From positions 15,659,186-15,723,185 of the forward strand of contig CM020620.1 in the NCBI GenBank assembly GCA_009829735.1: a DNA stretch of 64,000 bases, given 5' to 3'. Within the stretch, counting starts at the first letter, position 1, and each line of letters starts with the position of its first letter. The notes under the pieces were generated by a model, which saw only the letters and a program-made list of their open reading frames with translations, made no database searches and was not told where the DNA came from. The position numbers and the translations under genes are program-made. This DNA is from Pyropia yezoensis (Eukaryota; Rhodophyta; Bangiophyceae; Bangiales; Bangiaceae). Below, in pieces: positions 43,802 to 53,520 of this stretch.

Positions 43802-45454
43802 CCGGCGTCGCCGCCCAGGGGGTGGCGGGCGCTCCACCCCTTCTTTTTTTTTTTTTTTTTTTTTTTTGCACCGGGCTTGCGCCCGCGCGCCCGTGCGCGC
43901 ACCGCTCTCCTCCCCCCCGCCCCGCCCCCCCCCCCTCTTCCATTTCCCCCCCTCCTCGCTCTCTCCCGGCAGTCGCGGCGATGGCGGCGAAGCTGTGTGG
44001 GTGGTGGATGGGTCCGACATGGTGGGGTGGGCGGTGTGGGGAGTGGGGAGTGGGGGCGGCCGGGGAGGGGCGCGGGGGGGGGGGGGCGTACACCACTTGG
44101 ACGACGCCGTCCTTAGGGGGGGGGTGAGGGGACGCCCGCCGTCAATGTCGGGTAGGACGTGCGTCCCAGCAGGGGGGTGCCCCTAATCTCCCTCACCCCG
44201 CGGCGCGACGCTCGTCTGGTTGGCTGCGTGGATACGCTCGTCCTTTGGGAAGGAAGCAAGGGCTGGCTCCCACCCCTGCGGCGGGGTGACGGACCCGCGT
44301 CACGTCGGCCAGGCCGGTCTACCCCCATGGCCGCCCCTCGACGTGGGGGAAGGTGGCCGTCCAGAGGCCTTGAAGGACGTGGCGGGTACGGAAGAAGCGC
44401 TCCAAAGGGGAAGGCGCTGCCAGCGGGAGGGGGAGGCGGCGGTGTCCTGCACCAGTGTGGCCTGCCGTTGCCGACGCGCCAGCCAGGGGTGGCGACCGAG
44501 AGTGGGCTCCCCCGCTGTTTTTTTCTTTGTTTTTTTTTTTTTTCCTTTGCTGTCACTGGCAGGGAGAGTCTGCGTCCCTGCCGACGCCGCGGGGGAAGAT
44601 CCTCAAAGTGTGGTGGTGGGGCCCACTCGTGCAGTAGGTACGTATGTACCTATGGACAGTACACTACTGTATTGGCTGACGGCGGGAGTGACGGTTGGAA
44701 GAGCGTGGTCAACCGTGTCAAAGTGTCGGCACCCCTCCCCCTCCAACCCCACTGCCGCACCCCCCACCCCCCCCCCCCAACCAGCTCGCCAGAGAACGCC
44801 CCGGTATGCACCCGTCTATTTCGGTACGGAAGAGCACAGCAGGGATTGGTCCATCCGGGTACCGCGGACTCAGCAGTTGCACGTGGGGACGGTGCGCCGA
44901 CGGGACTGGACGTACGTACAGTACCTACGCTCGGTCGGGCGTGGCCACGGCTCTGGAGCCACTCGCGCCGGCCCATGTCAATGCCAGGCGGCCGAGCCCC
45001 GCGCCGGCTAACCGCAGACGGCGGCCGTGGCGCCCGTCATCGGCCTCGTGGCGGAGCCGCCCCCCGCCCGGCGGGGTCCCCCCCGCGCGAAGGGTCAATA
45101 CACGGTGCGGTGGGCGGTGCCTACGTTTTAACAAGGTACGAACAGGGGGCTTTCGCGTCCGCAGCCTGACGGCAGGGGCGTTGCGCGCCCCACCCGCCCA
45201 CGCCCAGCGGGCGCGTGCCCGACCGCTGTGGCGACGCCGTCGCCGGCTGGGCGCTGTCGACGGCGCCATGTCGTCTTCGGCGCACCTGTCGTGAAAGGTG
45301 GGGGGGATCATCCCGACAGGATGCCCAGGTGCCTTCCCAGCCTGCCGGCGGCCACCGTGGTGAGTCCCCACGTCTCTTCTCCCCCTTCCCCCCCCCCCCC
45401 CCGAGCCGTCTTCCCGTCTCCACCCCGCTGCGCCCACGCGCGGGCGCGCCACGG
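43802..45454. other. intergenic region with poly-T/poly-C stretches
   Basis: Poly-T runs at 43844-43867 and about 44518-44542 follow the F-box gene; the first is close enough to be in its 3' UTR. At 44637-44660 and 44910-44930 there are GTAC/GTACCTA palindromic words that mark the outer end of the inverted duplication. No gene is supported; the 336-codon ORF across 44159-45169 has no domain. Confidence 0.4.
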
Positions 45455-47823
45455 ATGGCCCACCTCGGCGGGCGGTCCCGCCGACAGACCGCGCGGGGGA
45501 GGGCGACGCGCGCGGACCCCCCCGCAGCCGCGCTGCTGCCGCTGCCGCTCCTCCCCGTCGTCGTCGTCGCCGCCGCCGCCGCCGCTGCCGCTGCCGCCGC
45601 CGCGGCCGCCGCTGCGGCTGCTGCCGTGGCGGGATCCTCTCCGCGGCCGCCGGTCGGCGCGGCGGTCCCCTTCCCGTCCCCGTCGGTGGACCGCCTCGGC
45701 CGCTTCCACCTCCTGCACGGCCTTCAGTGCGACACAGAGGCACCAGGCCGCGTCGGGGGCGTGCGGGCGTTCCTCCTCGGCGGGGACGGGGGCGGGGGCG
45801 GGGGCGGGGTCGGGGGCGGGGGCGGCGACGGCAGCGGCGGGGGCGACCACACCCCCACCCCCGTGCCGATTGATGGGCGCGCCTGCTGGTCCCCCGTGAC
45901 CGACGCCGCCGCCCGGTCGGGCGCGGGCGGCGTGGTGGACACCCCGGCGGGTCCGTACGTGTCGGTCCAGCCGTCGGGCGGCTCGCTGTCCATCGCCGAC
46001 GCGGTGGACGACCTGCTGTGGGTGGAGCCATCGTCTGGGGACGCGGTCCGCCGGGTGGCCTACACGCACCTCCGCGCAAGGGGGGGGGACGGCGCCGGCA
46101 ACGGCGCGCACGCAAGAAGGAGTCCAGAGCAGCTGCTGCGGGGGGCGTCTGTCCTGCGGCTGCTCGGCCTGCAGCGCAACTCCCTGTCGGGCGCCGTCGT
46201 CCGGGTGGTGGGCGCGTACGACGTGGCCGCCGTGGCGCGAGTGACGCTCGGCTTTTGCCGCACCCGCACATGCGGGGACGCGAGCGCGGTCAACGTGCTC
46301 GGCGCCCGCCCGCACGAGTTCTACAACGACACGCATGTGGGGCTGCTGACGTACACGGGCCCCGCTGGGGGGGGGGGCGCCGACGCGCCGCCGCCGCGGC
46401 GGCACGTGAGCGTCGATGACGAGGACCTGCTGGCGCTGGGGCGGGCGGCGCTGGCCGACCCGGCGTGGCTCACGGCCGGCGGCGGGGCCAACGTGTCATC
46501 GTGGCGCCTGCGGGCGTCGGTGTCCCTCCACGCCCGCTCCTTTTACGAAGCCGACGGCACCGAGGCGCCCGTCACCCCGCCGGGCGACGAGGACGCCGAC
46601 GCCTGCGAGGTGGACCTGGGCGACCCGGCTGCGTCGACGGCCGCCAAGACCAGCCGCTGGCTTCAGGTGGTGGCCTACGTCCTCTGCGCGCCGCCACGGT
46701 CGTCCTTTGTGGTGGACGCGGGCCTGTGTGGGCCCGCCCCCCCGCGGGTGTACCCCCCCTCCCACGCGCCCGACGCGTCGGTGCCGGGCCGGCACAACAC
46801 GCTGTGGATGTTTGACCCCGACGCGCAGGAGGAGGCCCTCCCGGGGCGGCCCGGCCGCCCCGTGCCCCCTGACACGGAGCCGCTGCGGCCGTGCCACTTT
46901 TCCGCGCTCCGCGACGGGTACGCCGACGCGCCGCGGCCGCCGACGCCCGCGTGGCTCGCCGGCCGGGGCCAGCGGGAGATCAATCCGGCAGCTGCGGGGG
47001 AGGTGGCGCTCGGCCACGCCATCTCAGCGTGTGCCCACGAGGTGGACGCGCCCGATGAGGGCGGGGACGGCGGGCCGGGGGCGCGCCTCGGGGATGGGGC
47101 CCCCCCCTTTGTGCGTCTCGGCCACGCCGCCGACATTGCCCCGTCGCTGTACGCACCCGTGAATGACGAACTGGTCCGCCTGTCCCAGCAGTACGACCAG
47201 TCCCGGTGGGGGGAGCACCCGCCCGCAGAGCCCGCCACCAACGCGGCCATCACCCTCGCCATCATTGTGGTCATCCCCGAGGCGATGGCGCTGGTGGCGC
47301 TGCTGCTGACCAACCCCCGGTGGGGGCGGCGGGACTGGCTCGCCTTCCTCCTCATCTGGATTGCGGGGGGCGTCAGCATCTCGGGCCTCATCGCGCTGGC
47401 GGTGGACGAGGCCGCCGGCCGGCGGTGGCGCGGCGCCGCGGAGCGGGTGGACGTGGTGGTGCCGCTGCTGGCAGGCACGCCGGGCATCCCCAACAGGCGC
47501 CTCGACCGGGCACCCCTGTACAAGGTCGAGACGCTGCTGCTCGCCGCCCGCCTCGGCTACCGTGACCGCTTCCTCCGCGTCCTGGCCGCCGCCGTGTCGG
47601 CCGCCTACATGGTCCTGTCCGTGGCGGTCGCGGCGCTGGCCGTCTGCCAGACGCCGGGCCGCCGGCAGCGGCGGCGGGAGCGGCGGGAGCGGCGGCGGCA
47701 GCTGGCGCGGGCGGGGGGGGGGGGGGGGGGGGGGGGGATCCCGACGGCGCCGTGGACGAGGCGTCGCTCGTCTCATGGGGCGGCAGCCGCGGGGGCGCCG
47801 GCAAGGAGCTGCCCCCCGCGTGA
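45455..47823 (+). CDS. multi-pass membrane protein of unknown function, copy 1
   Basis: About 789 residues from MAHLGGRSRRQTA. An N-terminal hydrophobic stretch (Leu/Pro/Val then poly-Ala, about 28-60) looks like a signal peptide or anchor. A long, probably extracytoplasmic domain follows, with a Gly-rich (GGGGGC)n-encoded insert near 110-130, scattered Cys, and segments such as FYNDTHVGLLTYTGP and RCHFS-like CHFSALRDGYADA. Three hydrophobic helices lie near 597-618 (ITLAIIVVIPEAMALVALLL), 628-650 and 706-732, then a basic tail (RRQRRRERRERRRQ). After 25 G (47713-47737) the plausible frame reads DPDGAVDEASLVSW...KELPPA and stops at 47823; as sequenced, the frame instead runs into the sulfotransferase remnant. 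No family recognised. Confidence 0.65.
47713..47737. repeat. 25-base G run near the 3' end of membrane-protein copy 1
   Basis: The other copy has 28 C at 53607-53634; the difference is exactly one codon. In both copies the coding-looking tail is in another frame. Confidence 0.85.
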
Positions 47824-47862
47824 GGTGCTGGGCGCACCCCCCGTTGGAGATGCGCACCCACC

Positions 47863-48280
47863 ACGGATGGACGGGGACGGCCACCCGTGGTGGCCCTTTT
47901 GGGACCACACCCGCACCTGGTGGGCCGCCCGCCACCGGGGCGACGTGCTCCTCCTCCACTACGCAGACATGCTGGCAGACCTACCAGCGGCGGTGCGGCG
48001 GGTGGCGGCCTTCCTGGACCTCCCCCCGCTGTCGGACGCGGACCTGGCCACGGTCGTCGAGCGCTGCTCTCTTGACTACATGAAGGGCCATGCGGAGGAC
48101 GTCACGCCGGGGGGGGGGAAGGCCCTCAGGGGGGGGGCGCCTGCGTTTATGCATAAGGGCACTAACGGCCGCTGGCGGGGGGTCCTCACCGCCGCCGAGG
48201 CGGACGCGTGGGCGGTGGCCGAGCTGGGCGAGGCCTGCGCGCGGTGGCTCAAGGAGGGGGGGGCGGTGGGACGGGTGTGA
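47863..48280 (+). pseudogene. 3' remnant of a cytosolic-type sulfotransferase gene
   Basis: The C-terminal third of a sulfotransferase: HPWWPFWDHTRTWWAARHRG, then VLLLHYADMLADLPAAVRRVAAFLDL, CSLDYMKGHAE, and FMHKGTNGRWRGVLTAAEAD, which is the order (YEDM-like, FL, SF-x-xMK, RKG-x-x-G-x-W) of Sulfotransfer_1 proteins near their 3'-phosphate-binding end. The PAPS-binding N-terminus is missing. The homology starts exactly at the duplication breakpoint (47862/47863), so the gene was probably cut when the duplicated segment landed. An open frame links it to the membrane protein, but only through the wrong frame after the poly-G run, so a real fusion is unlikely. Confidence 0.7.
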
Positions 48281-48858
48281 TGGCGCTAGTGCGCGGGGGC
48301 CCCCCCAGGTGGCGCCACTCGCAGGTGGGCGGGGGGCAGGTCTCGTCTCCGGCCGCATGGGGGGGGGGGGGGGGGGGGGGGGAAGGAAGCAGAGGGCGCG
48401 ACGGCCACGCCATTGACATAGTTCGCCAGAGGAAGAAACGAGATGGGAAAGGAAGTAAAAGGGCGTCGCAGGGCGTGGTACAGGAAGACAGACGGACTCG
48501 AAAAGCTGTCGCAATGGCGGCGACGCGAGGGCCGGCCGTGGGAGGCGGTGGTGGTCGTGGCGGTGGTACCGGTAGCGGTGAAGGTGATGACGGTGGTAGC
48601 GGCACGCCGACGGGTCCCGTGGCCACGCGCACCACACGTGAACGGGGCTGTCGGCAATGCCAGTGAGCAGGCTTCCGAACGCGGCGAAGGCGGGCGCGTG
48701 GGGGTCGCCGTGTGTGGGCAGCAACGCCAGCGTGTGGGAGCCCGCCGCGAATGTGCGTGGGCATTCCCAGCCGAGGCGCCTGACGCCGCCAAGTGCCGAC
48801 ACCACATGGCAAACGAAAAGAGCTTTGCTTTGACACCGAAAGTTCAGCAGTCAAGCAT
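48281..48858. other. intergenic, no supported gene
   Basis: Starts with a G run (about 48360-48382), then mixed sequence. No domain in any frame. It contains the 3' flank of the tRNA gene. Confidence 0.4.
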
Positions 48859-48862
48859 AAAA
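48859..48862 (-). terminator. RNA polymerase III terminator of the tRNA gene
   Basis: TTTT on the minus strand, 6 bases after the tRNA 3' end. Confidence 0.75.
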
Positions 48863-48867
48863 GTGAA

Positions 48868-48961
48868 CGCGTCCTGCAGGACTTCCACACAATTTCGAAC
48901 CTGCGCGGGATGAACCCAACAGATTTCGAGTCTGTCGCCTTAACCGCTCGGCCAAAGACGC
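48868..48961 (-). tRNA. tRNA-Ser(CGA) with a 12-base intron in the T arm
   Basis: Read on the minus strand: acceptor GCGTCTT, D arm GCCGAGCGGTTAAGGC, anticodon arm ACAGA-CTCGAAA-TCTGT with anticodon CGA, long variable arm with GGG/CCC stem (class II, serine), T arm GCAGGTTCGAA. Twelve extra bases follow (48882-48893), then TCCTGC and the 3' acceptor strand AGGACGC, discriminator G at 48868. Removing the 12 bases restores a perfect 5-bp T stem with a 7-base loop; the acceptor stem pairs over 7 bp (one G-T). A TTTT pol III terminator lies at 48862-48859. The insertion splits the B box, leaving GGTTCGAA without its last bases. Alternative: a pseudogene with a 12-base insertion. Confidence 0.85.
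48882..48893 (-). other. proposed ectopic tRNA intron (T-loop)
   Basis: 12 bases, ATTGTGTGGAAG, between T-loop and 3' T-stem. The exact edges can slide by one or two bases because of flanking A and G; each choice leaves a normal 7-base loop. Non-canonical intron positions of this kind are established for nuclear tRNA genes of Cyanidioschyzon merolae. Confidence 0.7.
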
Positions 48962-50072
48962 TTCACTGAAAACGCGAGGCAATAACTCATACTTGAATAC
49001 GTCAGCGCAGGTCCATGCTTCGGCTTGGAGCATTTCATGCGCCACCATCAGGCGCAGCGGGGAGTGAACACGGCATCCCGCGGCCAGGATGTGGAGAGGA
49101 GACGTGAGCGAGCGACGTCTACACATAGAGTGCGGCCGCGCAGCGGCACCTGGTCACTGTGCCGCGACTGCAAAAGAAAGTAGGCATCCCTCGGCGCGGT
49201 CCATGAACACCAACATTCCCACAGGTTCCGTCGATACCACCACCCTGGTTAGAAAAGACTACGGCGCCACCAGAGTACGCCGTGCCTGCCGAGTCGGTCG
49301 CGTGGCTCGCGGCAACCCCGCCTACCAGGACATCCCAAACACTCGCGAGCACGGACGGCCACAGCGCCGCAAAGCCAAGAGCCCGTGCAGGACAGTCATG
49401 CCAGAGACAGACGGCACTGCGTCGGCGGGTGGCGAAACCCCACCCACGCGAGCGTCGCCACCAGGCCTGCTATCAGCCCCCGCCGTGACTGCAAGTGCAC
49501 AGCCGCCTGGTCCACTTATCCGTTTTCCGAGCCACGCCCTCGATGGTGCAGTCTGCGCGAGTCCAAAGCGGCCGGCCGACGACGCCCGCTGCGACCGTGG
49601 AAGCGCTCCGCGTTGGGGCGGGCGGGTGGCGCCCGCCACCGTGGGACGGCGACCGTCTGCCACTGAGTGCAGTGTTTCCAAGGAAAGAGCCCGCACTTTT
49701 TCGTCGGGCAGGCTCCTCAACCCGCCCGTGCCCGCCGACGAGGTGGTCCACCACGCTGCGCCGCGCGTGCGATCATGAAACGCCGCGGCCACACGTTTCC
49801 CCCACCGACCGATGCGAGCGCACGGCAGGCGGGACGCGATGACCGACCGGCGGGTATCCGGCCTGCAGCTCCGGGGGGGGAGGGCGGGCCCCACACAACA
49901 GACAGAACAGGGGGCCACCATAGAAATAGTAAACGGACACGCACACCGCCCAACCCACCCCCCCAAACTCCCACCCTCCCACCTCCCCATACCATCCCTC
50001 AACCCCCCGTCTCCCCGTCCCCCTCCCTCAACCCCCCACCTCCCCATCCCCCTTTCTCAACCCCCCCCCCGC
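48962..50072. other. intergenic, no supported gene
   Basis: Frames on both strands stay open for up to about 240 codons. One minus-strand stretch (about 49119-49480) has hydrophobic, Gly-rich segments (GLIAGLVATLAWVG, VWDVLVGGVAAS) but is split over frames and has no start or family. CCCCCAACC-type C-rich sequence fills 49950-50070 before the acyltransferase stop. Confidence 0.35.
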
Positions 50073-51911
50073 TCAGTTCCGCAACCGCACATTACGCGGC
50101 ATGGACCGGCCCAACGTGAGCACATGGTACTCGAGCTTATCCGTAAAGTCACTGTCACTGACGCCCACCTCCCCCGCCGCCGCCATCACCGCCCTTACGT
50201 TGTCGGCGTACAGCCGCGCGTCGGCACGTTCCGCCGCCGACGGCACGTACAGGGGCAGCTGCCGTACCGTCACCCGGTGGGCAGGGCGCGCGAGGAGGCC
50301 CGCCACAAACGCCACCGCCGAAATGGACTCGTACGTGGGGGACCACCCCCCGGGGGAGCCGTACGATAAGACAACCGGCGAGACGGGGAGGCCCGCCACA
50401 AATGCGCCCGTGCGGAAGCGGAGGAGGAAGCGGCCGTTCGTGGTGGTGCCTTCGGGGAAGATGGCCAGCGGCTGGGGGGGAGGAGAAGAGCTGGCCGACG
50501 ACGCCGCTGCAACCGCCGCGGCGTCCGTACCGTTGCCGCCGCCGTCACCGCCAAGGCTCCCCGCCGGCCGACGGCGGCGACGGCGGATGCCCGTCGCCTC
50601 CACACCTCCGCCGCTGCCGCTGCCAACGACGCCGAGGCCCCCATCGGCGGCAGCGGCGTCGTCATCCCTGTCGTCCGAGTCGCAGCTCTTGTCGTCATCG
50701 TCATCGACGGCGGCGGCGGCCACCCACCTGGCCGCCGCAGCGCGCTGCCGCATGCCAAGCGTGGCAGTCACGTGCCCCGCCCCCCCCGCCAGGCGGTCGA
50801 CAAAGAGGCTACCGAGGCCCACCGCCACGCGGCCAATCAGCGGCAGCGACCGTACGCCCTCCTTGGCCACAAACGCAGGGCAGTCGGCGGCCATTAGCAC
50901 CGGCACGTCCACCACTGACGCGTGGGAGCACACAATCGTGGCCCCCGCCGCGGCCGCCGCGTCGGCTGAGCCGCAGAAAGAGGAGGCGGGGGCGCTGCCA
51001 CCGCCGCCACCGCCGCCACCGCCGCCGCCGCTGTCGCCGCCACCATCCGCGGGGACGGGCCAAAAGCCAAACGCGGCGAGCACCCCCCGCGCCGCCACCA
51101 CACCCGCCGCCCGCAACGCGGCTGCACGCCACGCCGGGAGGGGCGGCGGAGCAGTAGCCACCGCGCCAGCGCCGTTGCCTCCGTTGTCTGGCAGACGGCT
51201 GCCAAAAAGGAGGTGCGCCAGGTAGATTCCCACAATGCAGGTGGCGGCCAGCGCCAGGCGTACCGGGAGGAGCAGCACGCACAGGGCACGGATGGGGATG
51301 TCGATGGCGCGAAAGGGCGGGTCGTCCCGCCGAAACGGGTCAAAGGCGGGGTGGTCCACCGGCCGGAGCGGCCGCCCGTGGCGGGCGGCAAAGAGCGCCG
51401 GGGGTGTCGCTGCCGTGTAGAGCTCCCCGTCCGCCGCCGCTGGCGCCGCCGCCGCCGCCTCTCCCACCGTGGCTGCTGCTGCCGACGCCACCGTCGCCGA
51501 CTCTGCCACCACCGCCCCGGCGGGGGGGGGCGGCGTGCCCCCCCCCCGGCCGTTGACCAACGCAATCGCGTCGCCGTCGGCCGTCGCGGCGACGGCCGTG
51601 GGGGCGGTCGCGGTGGGGGAGGCGGCAGCGACACGCGCGCGCGCCGCGGCTGTGGAGGCAGCCGCACCCACCGTCGAGTCTGGCGGCGCCGCCACGCACG
51701 CCGGCGACGGCCGGGACGGCGGCGTCAGCGGCGGCGGCGGTAGCGACGCCGCCGCCGTAGCCGCCGCCGTCGCCGCCGCCGCCGCCGCTGGCGGCGGTGG
51801 CGGCGTGACGGGCGTGCGCCGCCGCCGCGGCGGCGGCGATGGTCCCGTGTAGCGGCTGGACAAGGACGGCGAAGCCGCTGCGGCGCCGCGCGCCGACGCG
51901 GTGGCGCTCAT
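50073..51911 (-). CDS. lysophospholipid acyltransferase (PlsC/LPCAT-LPEAT type)
   Basis: 612 residues from MSATASARGAAA (ATG 51911). Transfers an acyl chain from acyl-CoA to a lysophospholipid, probably at the ER. The first ~180 residues are Ala/Pro-rich low complexity. PFRAIDIPIRALCVLLLPVRLALAA (about 200-235) is a membrane segment in the position typical of LPCAT/LPEAT proteins. Motif I SHASVVD (H-x4-D) lies near 328, motif II KEGVRSLPLIGRVAVGLGSLFVDR follows, then an unusual acidic and Ser/Asp-rich insert of about 120 residues, then motif III FPEGTTTNGRFLLRFRTGAF near 484 and VSPVVLSYG (motif IV). It ends NVRLRN. No EF-hands. Substrate choice cannot be read from sequence. Confidence 0.9.
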   Translation of the reverse strand: MSATASARGAAAASPSLSSRYTGPSPPPRRRRTPVTPPPPPAAAAAATAAATAAASLPPPPLTPPSRPSPACVAAPPDSTVGAAASTAAARARVAAASPTATAPTAVAATADGDAIALVNGRGGGTPPPPAGAVVAESATVASAAAATVGEAAAAAPAAADGELYTAATPPALFAARHGRPLRPVDHPAFDPFRRDDPPFRAIDIPIRALCVLLLPVRLALAATCIVGIYLAHLLFGSRLPDNGGNGAGAVATAPPPLPAWRAAALRAAGVVAARGVLAAFGFWPVPADGGGDSGGGGGGGGGGGSAPASSFCGSADAAAAAGATIVCSHASVVDVPVLMAADCPAFVAKEGVRSLPLIGRVAVGLGSLFVDRLAGGAGHVTATLGMRQRAAAARWVAAAAVDDDDDKSCDSDDRDDDAAAADGGLGVVGSGSGGGVEATGIRRRRRRPAGSLGGDGGGNGTDAAAVAAASSASSSPPPQPLAIFPEGTTTNGRFLLRFRTGAFVAGLPVSPVVLSYGSPGGWSPTYESISAVAFVAGLLARPAHRVTVRQLPLYVPSAAERADARLYADNVRAVMAAAGEVGVSDSDFTDKLEYHVLTLGRSMPRNVRLRN

Positions 51912-53481
51912 GCCCCCCCTTCCCACGCGGGCCGCCGCGTGGCGTGAGAAGGGGGAGTGTGGTAGCAAGCGGGGGGGTGGGCAAAATGCCGGCACGGGGA
52001 GCTGGGGGCGCCGCGGGGAACGCGGGCCGGCAGGTAAGTAGGGGGTAGAACTCGGGGCGGGGAGGGGGGGGGGGGCGGAGAGTGTCAACCAACCGAGGTG
52101 AGAGGTTCGTCGACAACGATGGGGGGACGAAGACGAGGGGGGGACGCAGCGCACGCGTGCGGAGCACGCACAGACGGCCGCCGGGGCAGCAGTGCGCTGG
52201 GAGGGCGCACCGCAGCAAGAGCCCGGGGCCCACCTTTCCGACACCTCGACGCAGCCGCCCCCGCGCGGGGGCGGGGAGGGGGCGTTCGCCAGCCTGGCCC
52301 TGGCGTGGGGTCGGCCGACGAGCGCCCCGTTTGGGCGGCACCTCCTGGAGGCCCGTTGGGGGCCACAACTCAGCGCAGCTGGCGCGCCCCCACACTATTC
52401 CCTTGCGGCCACGGCCCTTTTAGAGGGCCAGCCATGCATGTCGGGGATGCACTTCTGGGGGGAAGCCACTGTGTAAGTAGCTCGCAAGTTGGTCGTGCAA
52501 CTAAATTAATGGATTGAAATGCGGGCGAGCCAAAAAGTCATATGGCACAACTCGAGTGATATCTGCGCTGACGAACCTGCTTCACATTTCGCTAATTCTG
52601 CGCCAACTTCGGATATATCAGGACGCTACAGCAGCCCCTACATACGTAAAGCTTGAGTACTGTAGCTACATACTGGCCAACTGGATAGGAACAAGCTGTG
52701 CGAGAAGAACAATGGTTGCCAGACGCTGTAGAAGGGGGACAAGAGGCTATTTCCCTGCGCGCCCACGGTCAGGCCATGCGTGCATTCGGTCAATGTGCAG
52801 AAGGCGGCGGCGCCCCGGTACATACGTGACCAGGAGCGCTTAGGGCTGCCTGCCTTTTTGTTGGGCGACGCCTGTTTTTGGCATGTCGCCCGGGGCGTCA
52901 CGTGCGCAGCGGGGGCCGTGACTGGATTGGAGCTGGCGCGGTACTCGTACGCCTATGCCGAGGGTGAGGGCTCACTGGCGTGACAGACCACCCCGCATCC
53001 GCGTGCTGCCACCCCACAGAGTCGCGCTAGCGCGCGGGTCACCCGCCGCGGTTTCAAGGCGGCCTCTCCGCCCGCCCCCGCCCACCGCCCCCCCCCCCCC
53101 TCCCCCACCCTCTGATGGTATGTCATGTCATGGTGCCGGCAGGGCGGTTGGTCCCGAGGATGGACCGCCGGGCCGGGCCGCGGCCCGGCCCGGTCCGGCG
53201 GTCGGGGAGTGGGGTCCCCCCCTGCCAGGGTGGCGAGCTTGGCCACCCCGCGTCGACGGCGCTGTTGAGGGGCGGCGTCCCCGCCGCTGGGGCACCCTCC
53301 CACCCCCCCCTCCTCAGCCCCTGTTGGGCAGCGGGTGGCCGCCCCCGCCGCCCTCCTCCATTTCGCTCTGTGGCGGGGCTCACCAGCCGGCGCGAAAGGC
53401 CGGCCGCTCCCCGCTGCCGCCGCCGAGGCCAACCCCCTGGGTGCTCTGCCCCGCGGACAGCCGACAGGGGTGGCCACCAAC
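51912..53481. other. intergenic, no supported gene
   Basis: 5' flank of the acyltransferase (poly-G/C at about 52060-52075), then an AT-richer stretch (52480-52720) with GTAC-rich words, then GC-rich sequence up to the duplication breakpoint. ORFs reading through from the neighbouring duplicated gene are out of its real frame. Confidence 0.4.
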
Positions 53482-53520
53482 GGTGGGTGCGCATCTCCAA
53501 CGGGGGGTGCGCCCAGCACC

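Larger units (their letters stand above)
44880..47862 (+). repeat. left arm of a ~3-kb inverted segmental duplication
   Basis: The sequence is repeated in inverted orientation at 53482-56440. Coding parts are nearly identical over long stretches (for instance the whole transmembrane region), while upstream flanks are more diverged, with indels. The inner breakpoint is sharp: the two copies agree through GCGCACCCACC and then differ completely. The outer end is gradual and approximate. Confidence 0.88.

Noticed and set aside
45215..48280. A 1021-codon ORF that joins the membrane protein to a sulfotransferase
   Set aside because: The join passes through a 25-G run in a frame with poor third-position G/C, while another frame gives a coding-like tail and stop at 47823. 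The sulfotransferase part begins exactly at the duplication breakpoint, so this is a read-through artefact.
49119..49480. Possible small membrane-protein gene on the minus strand
   Set aside because: Hydrophobic Gly-rich segments are split over two frames with stops and no recognisable family; evidence is too thin.
52953..53520. C-terminal extension of the second membrane-protein copy to 52953
   Set aside because: Same out-of-frame read-through after the poly-C run; the sequence is unrelated to the extension of the first copy and shows no domain.
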